Shown: piece after piece, positions 33,732 to 41,215 of the stretch
Numbering within the stretch: position 1 is the first letter of the stretch
Layout: the number at the start of each line of letters is the position of its first letter
Origin: Thermoleophilia bacterium
GTDB taxonomy: Bacteria; Actinomycetota; Thermoleophilia; BMS3ABIN01
Assembly: GCA_014874265.1 (NCBI GenBank)
Contig: JACWAM010000027.1
Location: 1 to 41,215, forward strand
Direction of reading: 5' to 3'
Length of the DNA stretch: 41,215 nt
Position numbers and translations under genes: made by a program
The notes under the pieces: generated by a model
Databases searched by the model: none
The model's input: only the letters and a program-made list of their open reading frames with translations
Told to the model about the DNA's origin: nothing

Positions 33732-35797
33732 TGACGTCTGTTGACAAGAAACAGGATTCAATCTTTAGCAAGAAACTGATGTGGCCGGCGCTGAGAGGCA
33801 CCTTCTCCAAGCTGAACCCGGTGACGCTCTGGCGCAATCCGGTGATGTTTTTCGTCGAGATCGGGGGCATCATCACTGCTCTGAACTTTGTCTACAATAT
33901 CATCACCGGCAAAGGAGATCCCGCCTGGTTTACCGGCGCCGTCTCAATGCTTCTCTGGCTGACGGTCATGTTCGCCACATTTGCTGAATCACTGGCGGAG
34001 GGCCGCGGCAAGGCGCGGGCCGAGTCCCTCCGAAAATCGCGCACCGAGATCATTGCTAAAAAGGTAAAGCAGCCGGACCCCTCCGGACCCGCCACGGAGA
34101 TTAACGCCAACGACCTCCGCAAGGGAGACCTGGTGCTGGTCGGCGCCAATGAACTGATCCCCGGCGACGGCGACGTCGTCTTCGGGGCGGCGCTGGTGGA
34201 TGAATCCGCCATCACCGGCGAGTCTGCCCCCGTGGTGCGCGAGTCCGGCGGCGACCGCAGCGCAGTCACCGGCGGCACCCGCGTCACGGCCACCGAGAAC
34301 ATCATCGTGCAGATCACCGCCGACCCCGGCGAGACCTTCATCGACAAGATGGTTTCGCTGGTGGAAGGCGCCAAGCGGCGCAAGACGCCCAATGAGATCG
34401 CGCTCAACATCCTGCTGATCGCGCTGACGATCATCTTCCTGCTGGTGGTGTTCAACCTCAACTCGCTGTCGAGCTATAGCGTCAAGGCTGCCGGTCAGGG
34501 CACGGTCGTCAGCCTGGTGGTGCTGATCGCGCTGTTCGTCTGTCTGGCGCCGACCACAATCGCCGCGCTGCTGCCGGCCATCGGCATCGCCGGCATGGAC
34601 CGGCTCTTCTCGCGCAACGTGATGGCGCTGTCGGGGCGCGCCATCGAGGCCGCCGGCGACGTCAACACGCTGCTGCTGGACAAGACCGGCACCATCACCC
34701 TGGGCAACCGCGAGGCGGTGGAGTTCATCGCCATCGGGGGGCATTCCGGGGAAGAGGTCGTTGACGCGGCGCTGATGTCCTCCTTCACCGACGAAACGCC
34801 GGAGGGGCGCAGCATCATCGTGCTGGCCAAGCAGATGGGCTCGCGGCTTCAGGAGTTGCCCGATCACGCCGCTCCGGTGCCGTTCAGGGCTGAGACCAGG
34901 ATCAGCGGTGTTGACTTGGAGGATCATTCGTACCGGAAGGGCGCGCCGGATTCGATCGTCAGGTATATCGAGCAGCGGGGCGGCTCGGTCCCGGCCGAGC
35001 TCGAACAGAAAGTCACCGAGATCGCCAGGGCCGGCTCGACGCCGCTGGCGGTCACGCGTGACAATGAGGTGCTCGGCGTCATCAATTTGAAGGACATCAT
35101 CAAGGGCGGCATCCAGGAGCGCTTTGCGCAGCTGAGGAAGATGGGCATCAAGACAGTGATGATCACCGGCGACAACCCGCTGACCGCCGCGGCCATCGCC
35201 GCCGAGGCCAATGTGGACGATTTCCTCGCCGAAGCGAAGCCGGAGGACAAGCTGAAGCTCATCCGCGACTACCAGGCTGACGGCTACATGGTGGCCATGA
35301 CCGGCGACGGCACCAACGACGCGCCGGCGCTGGCGCAGGCCGACGTGGCCGTGGCGATGAACACCGGCACGCAGCCGGCCCGCGATGCGGCCAATATCAT
35401 CGATCTGGACTCCAATCCCACGAAGCTGCTGGACATCGTCGAGATCGGCAAGCAGATCCTGATGACGCGCGGCAATCTGACCACGTTCTCGATCGCCAAC
35501 GACATCGCCAAGTATTTCGCCATCATCCCGGCGGCGCTGACCTCGGTCTATCCGCAGCTTCAGACGCTGAACCTGATGCACCTGGCAAATCCGCACAGCG
35601 CCATCCTGTCAGCGGTGATCTTCAACGCCCTCGTCATCCCGTTCCTGATCCCGCTGGCGCTCAAAGGCACGCGCTACCGGCCGATGCCGGCGCAGAAGCT
35701 GCTGGTGTACAACCTGTTCATCTACGGTCTGGGCGGGGTGATCGCGCCGTTTATCGGCATCAAACTCATCGACATGCTGGTGACCTTTTCGATATGA
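33731..35797 (+). CDS. kdpB: Potassium-transporting ATPase ATP-binding subunit KdpB
   Basis: A 688-residue type IA P-type ATPase. Actuator motif [12 protein letters not shown] (the TGES serine is the known inhibitory phosphorylation site in E. coli), phosphorylation motif DKTGTIT, nucleotide-binding KGAPDSI and hinge [21 protein letters not shown] are all intact. Seven or so membrane helices. Start: GTG 33731, overlapping the kdpA stop by one base; stop overlaps kdpC by four (ATGA). Confidence 0.97.
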   Translation: MTSVDKKQDSIFSKKLMWPALRGTFSKLNPVTLWRNPVMFFVEIGGIITALNFVYNIITGKGDPAWFTGAVSMLLWLTVMFATFAESLAEGRGKARAESLRKSRTEIIAKKVKQPDPSGPATEINANDLRKGDLVLVGANELIPGDGDVVFGAALVDESAITGESAPVVRESGGDRSAVTGGTRVTATENIIVQITADPGETFIDKMVSLVEGAKRRKTPNEIALNILLIALTIIFLLVVFNLNSLSSYSVKAAGQGTVVSLVVLIALFVCLAPTTIAALLPAIGIAGMDRLFSRNVMALSGRAIEAAGDVNTLLLDKTGTITLGNREAVEFIAIGGHSGEEVVDAALMSSFTDETPEGRSIIVLAKQMGSRLQELPDHAAPVPFRAETRISGVDLEDHSYRKGAPDSIVRYIEQRGGSVPAELEQKVTEIARAGSTPLAVTRDNEVLGVINLKDIIKGGIQERFAQLRKMGIKTVMITGDNPLTAAAIAAEANVDDFLAEAKPEDKLKLIRDYQADGYMVAMTGDGTNDAPALAQADVAVAMNTGTQPARDAANIIDLDSNPTKLLDIVEIGKQILMTRGNLTTFSIANDIAKYFAIIPAALTSVYPQLQTLNLMHLANPHSAILSAVIFNALVIPFLIPLALKGTRYRPMPAQKLLVYNLFIYGLGGVIAPFIGIKLIDMLVTFSI

Positions 35798-36393
35798 AAC
35801 TGGCGGAGATAAAAAGAGCGCTGTTGTTGCTCGTCATATTCATGGTACTATTGACCGTCATCTATCCGGCGGTGGTGACGCTGGCGGGCCGGGTTGCCTT
35901 TCCCGGCAAGGCAGGTGGCAGCCTGATTCAGCAGAACGGCGTCGTGGTGGGCTCCAGCCTCATCGGCCAGCCGTTCTCGGAGGCAAAATATTTCTGGCCG
36001 CGGCCGTCGGCGACGGCTTCTGACGGCGGCAGCATGCCGTATGATCCCCTGGCCTCGGGCGGCTCCAACCTGGGCCCCACCAATCCGAAGCTGGTTAGCC
36101 CCGATCCCGGGACCGGCGAGGTCAGCGGCGCCGCCAAGGCGCTGAGAGACTCGGGTGTCACCGGCCCGCTGCCGATCGACCTGGTGACGTCCTCAGGAAG
36201 CGGTCTGGACCCGGATATCACTATTGAAGCGGCAAACGTACAGGTCGCGCGCGTTGCCGCAGCCAGGAACATGCCCGCGCCAAAGGTGCAGCAGATCGTC
36301 GACGATCACATCGAGGGCCGCTGGCTCGGGTTCATGGGAACGGAGCGGGTGAACGTGCTGGAGCTTAACATGGCGCTGGACCGGGCAGGTTAA
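35794..36393 (+). CDS. kdpC: Potassium-transporting ATPase subunit KdpC
   Basis: A 199-residue subunit with one N-terminal membrane helix (about 10-32) and a periplasmic/extracytoplasmic domain. [27 protein letters not shown] and the end [13 protein letters not shown] are typical. Start: ATG 35794 within the kdpB stop. Last gene of kdpABC; a terminator follows 100 bases later. Confidence 0.96.
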   Translation: MKLAEIKRALLLLVIFMVLLTVIYPAVVTLAGRVAFPGKAGGSLIQQNGVVVGSSLIGQPFSEAKYFWPRPSATASDGGSMPYDPLASGGSNLGPTNPKLVSPDPGTGEVSGAAKALRDSGVTGPLPIDLVTSSGSGLDPDITIEAANVQVARVAAARNMPAPKVQQIVDDHIEGRWLGFMGTERVNVLELNMALDRAG

Positions 36394-36428
36394 TCGCGGC
36401 CCGGCTTCGAATTTAGAAAGTGAATCCG

Positions 36429-36545
36429 ATGGCATCGACTCAGGACCGATACATACGGCGCAAGCGGAAATCCCGAGACGGTTATCCTCAACTATTAAAA
36501 AAGTCCGGAAGCAGCCGGGCTTTTTTCCATCACGCCAATGGCTGA
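36429..36545 (+). CDS. Possible 38-codon leader ORF spanning the kdpC-kdpD terminator
   Basis: ATG 36429 opens a basic 38-residue frame that runs through the terminator hairpin and ends at a TGA overlapping the kdpD start (36538). Ribosomes translating it would open the hairpin and reach kdpD. No good ribosome-binding site is seen, so it may be chance. Confidence 0.25.
   Translation: MASTQDRYIRRKRKSRDGYPQLLKKSGSSRAFFHHANG
36497..36526 (+). terminator. Intrinsic terminator between kdpC and kdpD
   Basis: AAAAAAGTCCGG (36497-36508) pairs with CCGGGCTTTTTT (36515-36526) with one G-U pair and a six-base loop, ending in six Ts. The kdpD ATG is only 12 bases further on, leaving no room for a ribosome-binding site outside the hairpin. 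Confidence 0.85.
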
Positions 36546-38487
36546 CAAGGAAAAACCCAGGCCCGAACCAGATGAGCTGCTCAAGCTGGCGCAGCGCGAA
36601 GAAGCCGCGAAAAAGCGGGGCAAGCTGACTGTCTATCTGGGGGCGGCTCCCGGAGTGGGCAAGACCTACGCCATGCTCAGCGACGGCCGCCAGCGGAAAC
36701 AGGAAGGGATCGACGTCGTCGTTGGCTACGCGGAGACGCACGGCCGCGCCGAGACTGACGCCCTGCTTGAAGGGCTTGAGATACTTCCACCGCTGGCGCT
36801 CGAATACCGTGGCTTCACCCTGCGTGACTTTGACCTGGAGGGGGCGCTCGAACGCCGGCCGCGGCTGATCCTCGTCGACGAGCTGGCTCACACGAACGCC
36901 CCGGGGATGCGGCACCGCAAACGCTACCAGGACGTCGAAGAGCTGCTCGACGCCGGCATCGATGTTTACACCACGGTCAACGTCCAGCACCTGGAAAGCC
37001 TCAATGATGTCGTCAGCCAGATCGTCGAGATCCGGGTGAAGGAGACGGTCCCGGACACGATTGTCGACAGGGCCGAGGAGGTCAAGCTGATCGACCTGCC
37101 GCCGGAGGAGCTGATCAAGCGGCTTCACGACGGCAAGGTGTACGTCAAGGATATAGTCGGCATCGCGGTGGAAAAATATTTCCGTCCCGGCAACCTGCTG
37201 GCGCTACGGGAGCTGGCTCTCAGGGTGGTCGCCGGCACCGTCGACGACCGCATGCGCAGCTACATGCGCCAGTATGCCATCTCCGGCATCTGGCCAACCA
37301 AGGAGCGCGTCCTGGCGGCGATCTTTGCCAGCCCCTACGCGGAAAAGCTGATCCGCTCCGCCTATCGCCTGGCATCGGAGATCGACGCGGAACTGATTGC
37401 CTTCCACGTGGAAACGGAAAAGAACCAGGGCTTCTCCGATCAGGAGAACATCTGGCTCAACAACGCCCTGGACCTGGCCAAGAAGCTGGGCGCCCGCATC
37501 GTCTGGGTCAAAGGCTCCGACGTGGCGGCGGCGATCGCCGACTACGCCCAGAAGAACAACATCACAAAAGTCATTATCGGTAAACCGAGACGGCACCGGC
37601 TGCTGCCCTCGCTTTCCAGCAGCATCCTCATCAATACCCCCAACATCGACATTTATCTGATGGATTCGGGCGCGCCGGCTGGCCCGCCCGTAAAAACCGG
37701 GCGCCGCCTGTCTTTTCCGGTCGACTATCTGGCCGGCTTTGCCGCTGTCGTGGCAATCGCGGCCTTCACCTTCGTCCTGCGCGACGTCATGAACCAGGTC
37801 GACCTGCTGTTCCTTTTTCTCCTGCCTCCGATTCTGAGCGCCATCTATCTGGGCCGGGGACCGTCCATACTCACATCGATCGTGGGGATCCTGGCTTTCG
37901 ACTACCTGTTCGTGCCGCCCCTCTACAGCTTCTGGATCTCTGATCTTTCTTACTTCTTCTCGTTCGTCATCTACTTTGGCATCGTCGTCATCGTGGCTCA
38001 CCTGGCGCTGGGCCGCCGCAGCAAGATCAACCTGCTCAAGGAGAGCGAATCGAAAAGTATCGCCCTGTACGGGCTCAGCCGCGACCTGATCGCCGCCAGA
38101 AATCTGGAGCAGGTGCTGTCGATCCTGCTCAGGCACACGCGCCAGCTGTTTGACTGCGAGCTGGCTGTATTCATGCCTGAGGCGGGACACCTGGAGGTAA
38201 AAGCAAAGTCAGACCGGTTCGAAATCGATTCTGAAGTCACCGGCGTAGCTGCCTGGGTGCTGGCAAACCGGCAGATGGCCGGACGCGGCACGGGGACTTT
38301 GCCGGAATCGCCGGCGCTCTACGTGCCCATGGCTTATGAGCAGATTATTGTCGGCGTTATGGGGATTAAAGGCGAGAAGAACCTGCTGGCCAGCCACGAA
38401 CAGCAGGTAGTGCTTGACACAATTGCCGGCCTTGGTGCCATGGCTCTAATGAGAGTTTCCGGTTTCCAGTTGCCAGTTTACAGTTAA
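36538..38487 (+). CDS. kdpD: KdpD sensor lacking the histidine-kinase domains
   Basis: A 649-residue protein with the KdpD N-terminal domain (Walker A GAAPGVGKT, 35-43; LVDELAHTNAPG Walker B), a universal-stress domain (about 260-380), the four-helix DUF4118 membrane region (about 395-500) and a GAF domain (about 505-638). It stops there; full KdpD has about 890 residues, with a DHp helix pair and HATPase domain that are absent. The final residues RVSGFQLPVYS are encoded by heptad repeats. No kdpE is present. Short KdpD forms are known in cyanobacteria; this one may be a regulator without kinase activity or a decayed gene. Start: ATG 36538, without a visible ribosome-binding site. Confidence 0.9.
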   Translation: MADKEKPRPEPDELLKLAQREEAAKKRGKLTVYLGAAPGVGKTYAMLSDGRQRKQEGIDVVVGYAETHGRAETDALLEGLEILPPLALEYRGFTLRDFDLEGALERRPRLILVDELAHTNAPGMRHRKRYQDVEELLDAGIDVYTTVNVQHLESLNDVVSQIVEIRVKETVPDTIVDRAEEVKLIDLPPEELIKRLHDGKVYVKDIVGIAVEKYFRPGNLLALRELALRVVAGTVDDRMRSYMRQYAISGIWPTKERVLAAIFASPYAEKLIRSAYRLASEIDAELIAFHVETEKNQGFSDQENIWLNNALDLAKKLGARIVWVKGSDVAAAIADYAQKNNITKVIIGKPRRHRLLPSLSSSILINTPNIDIYLMDSGAPAGPPVKTGRRLSFPVDYLAGFAAVVAIAAFTFVLRDVMNQVDLLFLFLLPPILSAIYLGRGPSILTSIVGILAFDYLFVPPLYSFWISDLSYFFSFVIYFGIVVIVAHLALGRRSKINLLKESESKSIALYGLSRDLIAARNLEQVLSILLRHTRQLFDCELAVFMPEAGHLEVKAKSDRFEIDSEVTGVAAWVLANRQMAGRGTGTLPESPALYVPMAYEQIIVGVMGIKGEKNLLASHEQQVVLDTIAGLGAMALMRVSGFQLPVYS

Positions 38488-38537
38488 AACCCTCTTACGA
38501 TCAACCAGAAACTCGAGGCCCGAAACCGGAATTAAAA
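38455..38537. repeat. Inverted pair of heptad tracts at the kdpD 3' end
   Basis: Five in-phase heptads at 38455-38489 (GTTTCCG GTTTCCA ...) and five at 38503-38537 in the inverse sense (AACCAGA, AACCGGA). The first arm is coding: it supplies the last eleven codons and the stop of the truncated kdpD. Confidence 0.9.
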
Positions 38538-38574
38538 AAACTGATCATGCAATTAGCGCCGGAAACTTTAGAAT

Positions 38575-38639
38575 TGTCATTCCAGGAGAGCCTTGGCGAC
38601 CGGGGATCTGCTCTTTATTCGCGGCAGCAAAAGCAGATA
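38575..38639 (+). repeat. Dispersed repeat, copy near kdpD
   Basis: Begins TGTCATTCCAGG and contains GGCGACCGGGGATCTGCT, matching the arm at 13230-13267; AAAGCAGAT at 38630 begins a decayed opposite arm. The gap 38488-38800 holds only heptads, this repeat and a terminator. Confidence 0.65.
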
Positions 38640-38722
38640 ATCGCGCAGTTGATGCTATGCGCAGCAAAGTGCTTGAAATACGATTTTAGTGTTCATCTGG
38701 ATGAATTGAAGGATCGGCAACT

Positions 38723-38758
38723 AAAAAGAGTGGCACCAACTTGGTTGATGCCACTCTT
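38723..38758 (-). terminator. Intrinsic terminator of hppA
   Basis: AAGAGTGGCA (38726-38735) pairs with TGCCACTCTT (38749-38758). On the minus strand the stem is followed by a T run (38727-38723), about 45 bases after the hppA stop. Confidence 0.88.
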
Positions 38759-38800
38759 GTTTATTGATATTGATGCCGCCGTCCGGCGGCGATTTGCTTG

Positions 38801-40924
38801 CTACTTCGCCAGGAACGGGACGATCAGCAGGGCGACGATGTTAACCACCTTGATCATCGGGTTGATGGCCGGGCCGGCGGTATCCTTGTAGGGATCGCCG
38901 ACGGTGTCGCCGGTGACCGCGGCTGCGTGGGCGTCGGAGCCCTTGCCGCCGTACTCGCCGTCCTCGATCAGCTTCTTGGCGTTATCCCAGGCGCCGCCGC
39001 CGCTGGTCATCGAGATGGCCAGGAACAGGCCGGTAACGATGGTACCGACCAGCAGGCCGCCGAGCATCTCGTAGCCGTAATAGCCATAGCCAAAGATGCG
39101 CGGGCCGATGCCGATGACGATTGGTGACAGGATCGGGATCAGGGCGGGCACCATCATCTGCCGCAGAGCGGACTTGGTGACGATATCAACGCACTTGCCG
39201 TACTCAGGCTTTGCGGTGCCCTCCATGATGCCGGGGATTTCCCGGAACTGCCGTCGGACTTCCTCGACCACCTGGCCGCCGGCGGTGCCGACCGCTTCCA
39301 TGCAAAGGGAGGCGAAGATAAACGGCAGCAGGCCGCCGATGAAGAGGCCGACGATGATGGCCGGGGAGTGCAGATCAAAGCTAAGGACAGCGTTGGCCCC
39401 CAGGGAGCCTACATCCCGGAGGTGATTCACCAGATCCTGGTAATAGGAAGAGAACAGCACGATGGCTGCCAGCGCCGCGGAACCAATAGCGTAACCCTTC
39501 GTGACCGCTTTGGTGGTGTTGCCAACCGCGTCCAGCGGATCGGTGACGCCGCGCACCTCTTCCGGCAGCTCGGCCATCTCGGCGATGCCGCCGGCATTGT
39601 CCGTGATCGGTCCGTAGGAATCAATGGCGACGATGATGCCGGTCATCGACAGCTGCGCCATAACGGCGACAGCAACACCGTAAAGGCCCGCCGCCCAGTT
39701 GGCCGCCACGATGCCGGCGGCGATCATGATCACTGGCAGCGCCGTTGACCTCATGCTCACCGCCAGGCCGGCGATAATGTTGGTCGCGTGCCCGGTCTGC
39801 GACGCGGCGGCAATGTGCTTGACGGGATTATACCTGGCCGCCGTGAAGTATTCGGTGATAACAACGATGGCGCCGGTGACAATCAAGCCGATAATCGAAC
39901 AGAGAAACAGCTTGTTAACTGACGAGTCGATGGTGAATGCGGCATCTTTCATCATATAGTTGGTGATCGGGTAAAAAGCGATTGCGGCCAGGATGCCGGC
40001 GGCTGCCAGCCCTTTGTACAGGGCGGCCATAATGCCCTCACTCTTGCCGACACGGACAAAGAAAGTGCCGATGATGGAAGCGATAATGGAAACGCCGCCC
40101 AGCACCAGCGGGTAGAGCAGCGCCCGCTGCTGCACCGGGCCGGTGGCGCCGCTGAAAACCAGCGAGCCCAGCAGCATGACAGCGACCGCCGTTACGGCGT
40201 AGGTCTCGAACAGGTCGGCGGCCATGCCGGCGCAGTCACCGACGTTGTCGCCAACGTTATCGGCGATCACGGCCGGGTTGCGCGGGTCATCCTCCGGGAT
40301 GCCCGCCTCCACCTTGCCGACCAGGTCGGCGCCGACGTCGGCGCCCTTGGTGTAGATGCCGCCGCCCAGCCGGGCGAAGACGCTGATGAGGCTGCCGCCG
40401 AAGCCGAGGCCGACCAGGTTAATCACATTCGAGGCTTCGCTGCCCATGGCCCAGAAGTAACCGGCGACGCCGAGGAGCGCCAGGCCGACCACCAGGAGCC
40501 CGGTTACGGAGCCGCCCCGAAACGCCACCAGCATGGCCGACTTGAGGCCGCCCCGGGCGGCTTCCGCGGTGCGCACGTTGGCGCGCACAGAAACCATCAT
40601 CCCGATGTAACCGGTGGCGCCGGAAAGAACCGCGCCGATCAGAAACCCGATGGCTGTTCTTTCGCCTTCACCCCAGCTTTTCACCAGGCCCGTGAAGACC
40701 AGCAGCGCGGCGAAAACCACTATTCCTACCATAGCGATCGTCCGGTACTGCCTGTTCAGGTAAGCCTTGGCGCCCTCCTGGATCGCAGCCGCGATCTCCC
40801 TCATCTTCTCGTTCCCGGCAGGCAGTTTCAGCACCCACCAGATCAGGATGGCGCTGTAGACGATTGCCGCCAGGGCGCACACGATCGCGATCACCACCCC
40901 GTGATTGTATAAAAATTCAGACAA
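38801..40924 (-). CDS. hppA: K+-independent proton-pumping membrane pyrophosphatase
   Basis: About 707 residues with some 16 membrane helices. Hydrolyses pyrophosphate and pumps H+ outward. The catalytic motif [20 protein letters not shown] and the Asp-rich [19 protein letters not shown] are intact. [10 protein letters not shown] has Lys where K+-dependent enzymes have Ala, and Thr three positions later, the marks of the K+-independent H+-PPases (family knowledge). Start: TTG 40924, 12 bases after GGAGAGG; a TTG at 40987 lies within a palindrome and lacks a site. Monocistronic. Confidence 0.94.
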   Translation of the reverse strand: MSEFLYNHGVVIAIVCALAAIVYSAILIWWVLKLPAGNEKMREIAAAIQEGAKAYLNRQYRTIAMVGIVVFAALLVFTGLVKSWGEGERTAIGFLIGAVLSGATGYIGMMVSVRANVRTAEAARGGLKSAMLVAFRGGSVTGLLVVGLALLGVAGYFWAMGSEASNVINLVGLGFGGSLISVFARLGGGIYTKGADVGADLVGKVEAGIPEDDPRNPAVIADNVGDNVGDCAGMAADLFETYAVTAVAVMLLGSLVFSGATGPVQQRALLYPLVLGGVSIIASIIGTFFVRVGKSEGIMAALYKGLAAAGILAAIAFYPITNYMMKDAAFTIDSSVNKLFLCSIIGLIVTGAIVVITEYFTAARYNPVKHIAAASQTGHATNIIAGLAVSMRSTALPVIMIAAGIVAANWAAGLYGVAVAVMAQLSMTGIIVAIDSYGPITDNAGGIAEMAELPEEVRGVTDPLDAVGNTTKAVTKGYAIGSAALAAIVLFSSYYQDLVNHLRDVGSLGANAVLSFDLHSPAIIVGLFIGGLLPFIFASLCMEAVGTAGGQVVEEVRRQFREIPGIMEGTAKPEYGKCVDIVTKSALRQMMVPALIPILSPIVIGIGPRIFGYGYYGYEMLGGLLVGTIVTGLFLAISMTSGGGAWDNAKKLIEDGEYGGKGSDAHAAAVTGDTVGDPYKDTAGPAINPMIKVVNIVALLIVPFLAK

Positions 40925-41093
40925 AATTAACTGATCCTCTCCTTCCTTTGCGGGGATTCCCGGTTGTGGGTTAGGAATCCAGCTCAAAATTTGAGATGGA
41001 TTCTAAACGCGCCCCGCCGCCTCCCCGGGGAGCGTGTAATAAAAATTACAAACCGGCGAAATTTATATCAGATTGTTAAAAAAAGATAAAGAA

Positions 41094-41156
41094 GCAGATG
41101 CCGGATGCTCGATGCTGGATTCTGGATAAATCAATCAGAGATGCTGATAGCTGAAG
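41094..41156. repeat. Heptad tract of the GATGCTG family upstream of hppA
   Basis: Nine in-phase units, the first five strongly alike (GCAGATG CCGGATG ... CTGGATT CTGGATA). Related to the tracts at 2401-2460 (inverse) and 24767-24842. Confidence 0.8.
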
Positions 41157-41177
41157 AAGCAAAATTTAATTTTGCTT
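41157..41177. terminator. AT-rich hairpin at the window end
   Basis: AAGCAAAAT-TTA-ATTTTGCTT, a perfect 9-bp stem. It may end a gene lying beyond the window. The remaining bases to 41215 are AT-rich with nothing recognised; GTAAT-AAAA-ATTAC (41036-41049) and CTCCCCGGGGAG near 41021 are further small palindromes in the hppA upstream region. Confidence 0.35.
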
Positions 41178-41215
41178 ATATGTAAAATTATTATTATGTT
41201 AAAAATCTCTTTAGA

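Noticed and set aside
33989-35596. 535-codon minus-strand ORF opposite kdpB
   Set aside because: Antisense shadow with extreme Arg/Gln/His content; kdpB is unambiguous.
36193-37128. Long minus-strand ORF (311 codons) opposite kdpC and kdpD
   Set aside because: Antisense shadow of clear genes; Arg/Asp/Gln-rich composition and no motif.
38547-38891. 114-codon plus-strand ORF after kdpD
   Set aside because: It runs through a dispersed repeat, the hppA terminator and the end of hppA on the other strand; no ribosome-binding site.

Overview
The window looks like chromosome from a high-GC, probably deep-branching actinobacterium. This is an inference from several traits: a Rho with a long Arg/Ala-rich N-terminus, a Crp-family gene that appears leaderless, frequent GTG/TTG starts, and the rare bacterial pair 2-phosphoglycerate kinase plus cyclic 2,3-diphosphoglycerate synthetase, also known from Rubrobacter. 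No rRNA, tRNA, CRISPR array, insertion sequence or prophage was seen.

Layout. At 1-900 lie the tail of a probable surface protein and a zinc-ribbon hypothetical. From 996 to 6276 (minus) runs metallophosphoesterase > cDPG synthetase > 2-phosphoglycerate kinase > transaldolase > rho, the first four translationally coupled, behind a good promoter at 6298-6326. From 6527 to 15322 (minus) is a cofactor block: folP, folB-folK, nadA, nadB, nadC-birA, bioY, a DUF1284 gene with no standard start codon, and coaX. A BirA operator sits between birA and bioY. At 15598-18029 (plus) an EmrB/QacA-type exporter is coupled to a TetR regulator. From 18255 to 23070 (minus) come tilS-hpt-ftsH-folE. From 23241 to 29623 is a mixed region: two zinc-binding small proteins, a Crp-family regulator, a short heme-copper-oxidase-like membrane protein, an ECF sigma/anti-sigma pair preceded by a 30-residue membrane peptide, and DUF1858, CBS and ArsB/NhaD-type genes.

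From 29814 to 38487 (plus) is a potassium module. A KimA-like importer is followed by kdpABC behind a ydaO-type c-di-AMP riboswitch with terminator. A KdpD follows that has lost its histidine-kinase domains, and there is no kdpE. A K+-independent proton-pumping pyrophosphatase gene (minus) closes the window.

The strongest signal not explained by genes is a set of degenerate repeats with strict 7-bp phasing (families GTTTCNG/CTTTGAA and GATGCTG/CTGGATN). They lie almost entirely between genes, usually within a few bases of a stop codon and often as inverted pairs. Two of them supply the last codons of a protein (transaldolase and the truncated KdpD). A second, dispersed, palindrome-like repeat occurs at least five times. 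The other top candidate for new biology is the phosphoesterase coupled to cDPG synthetase, a plausible missing cDPG hydrolase.
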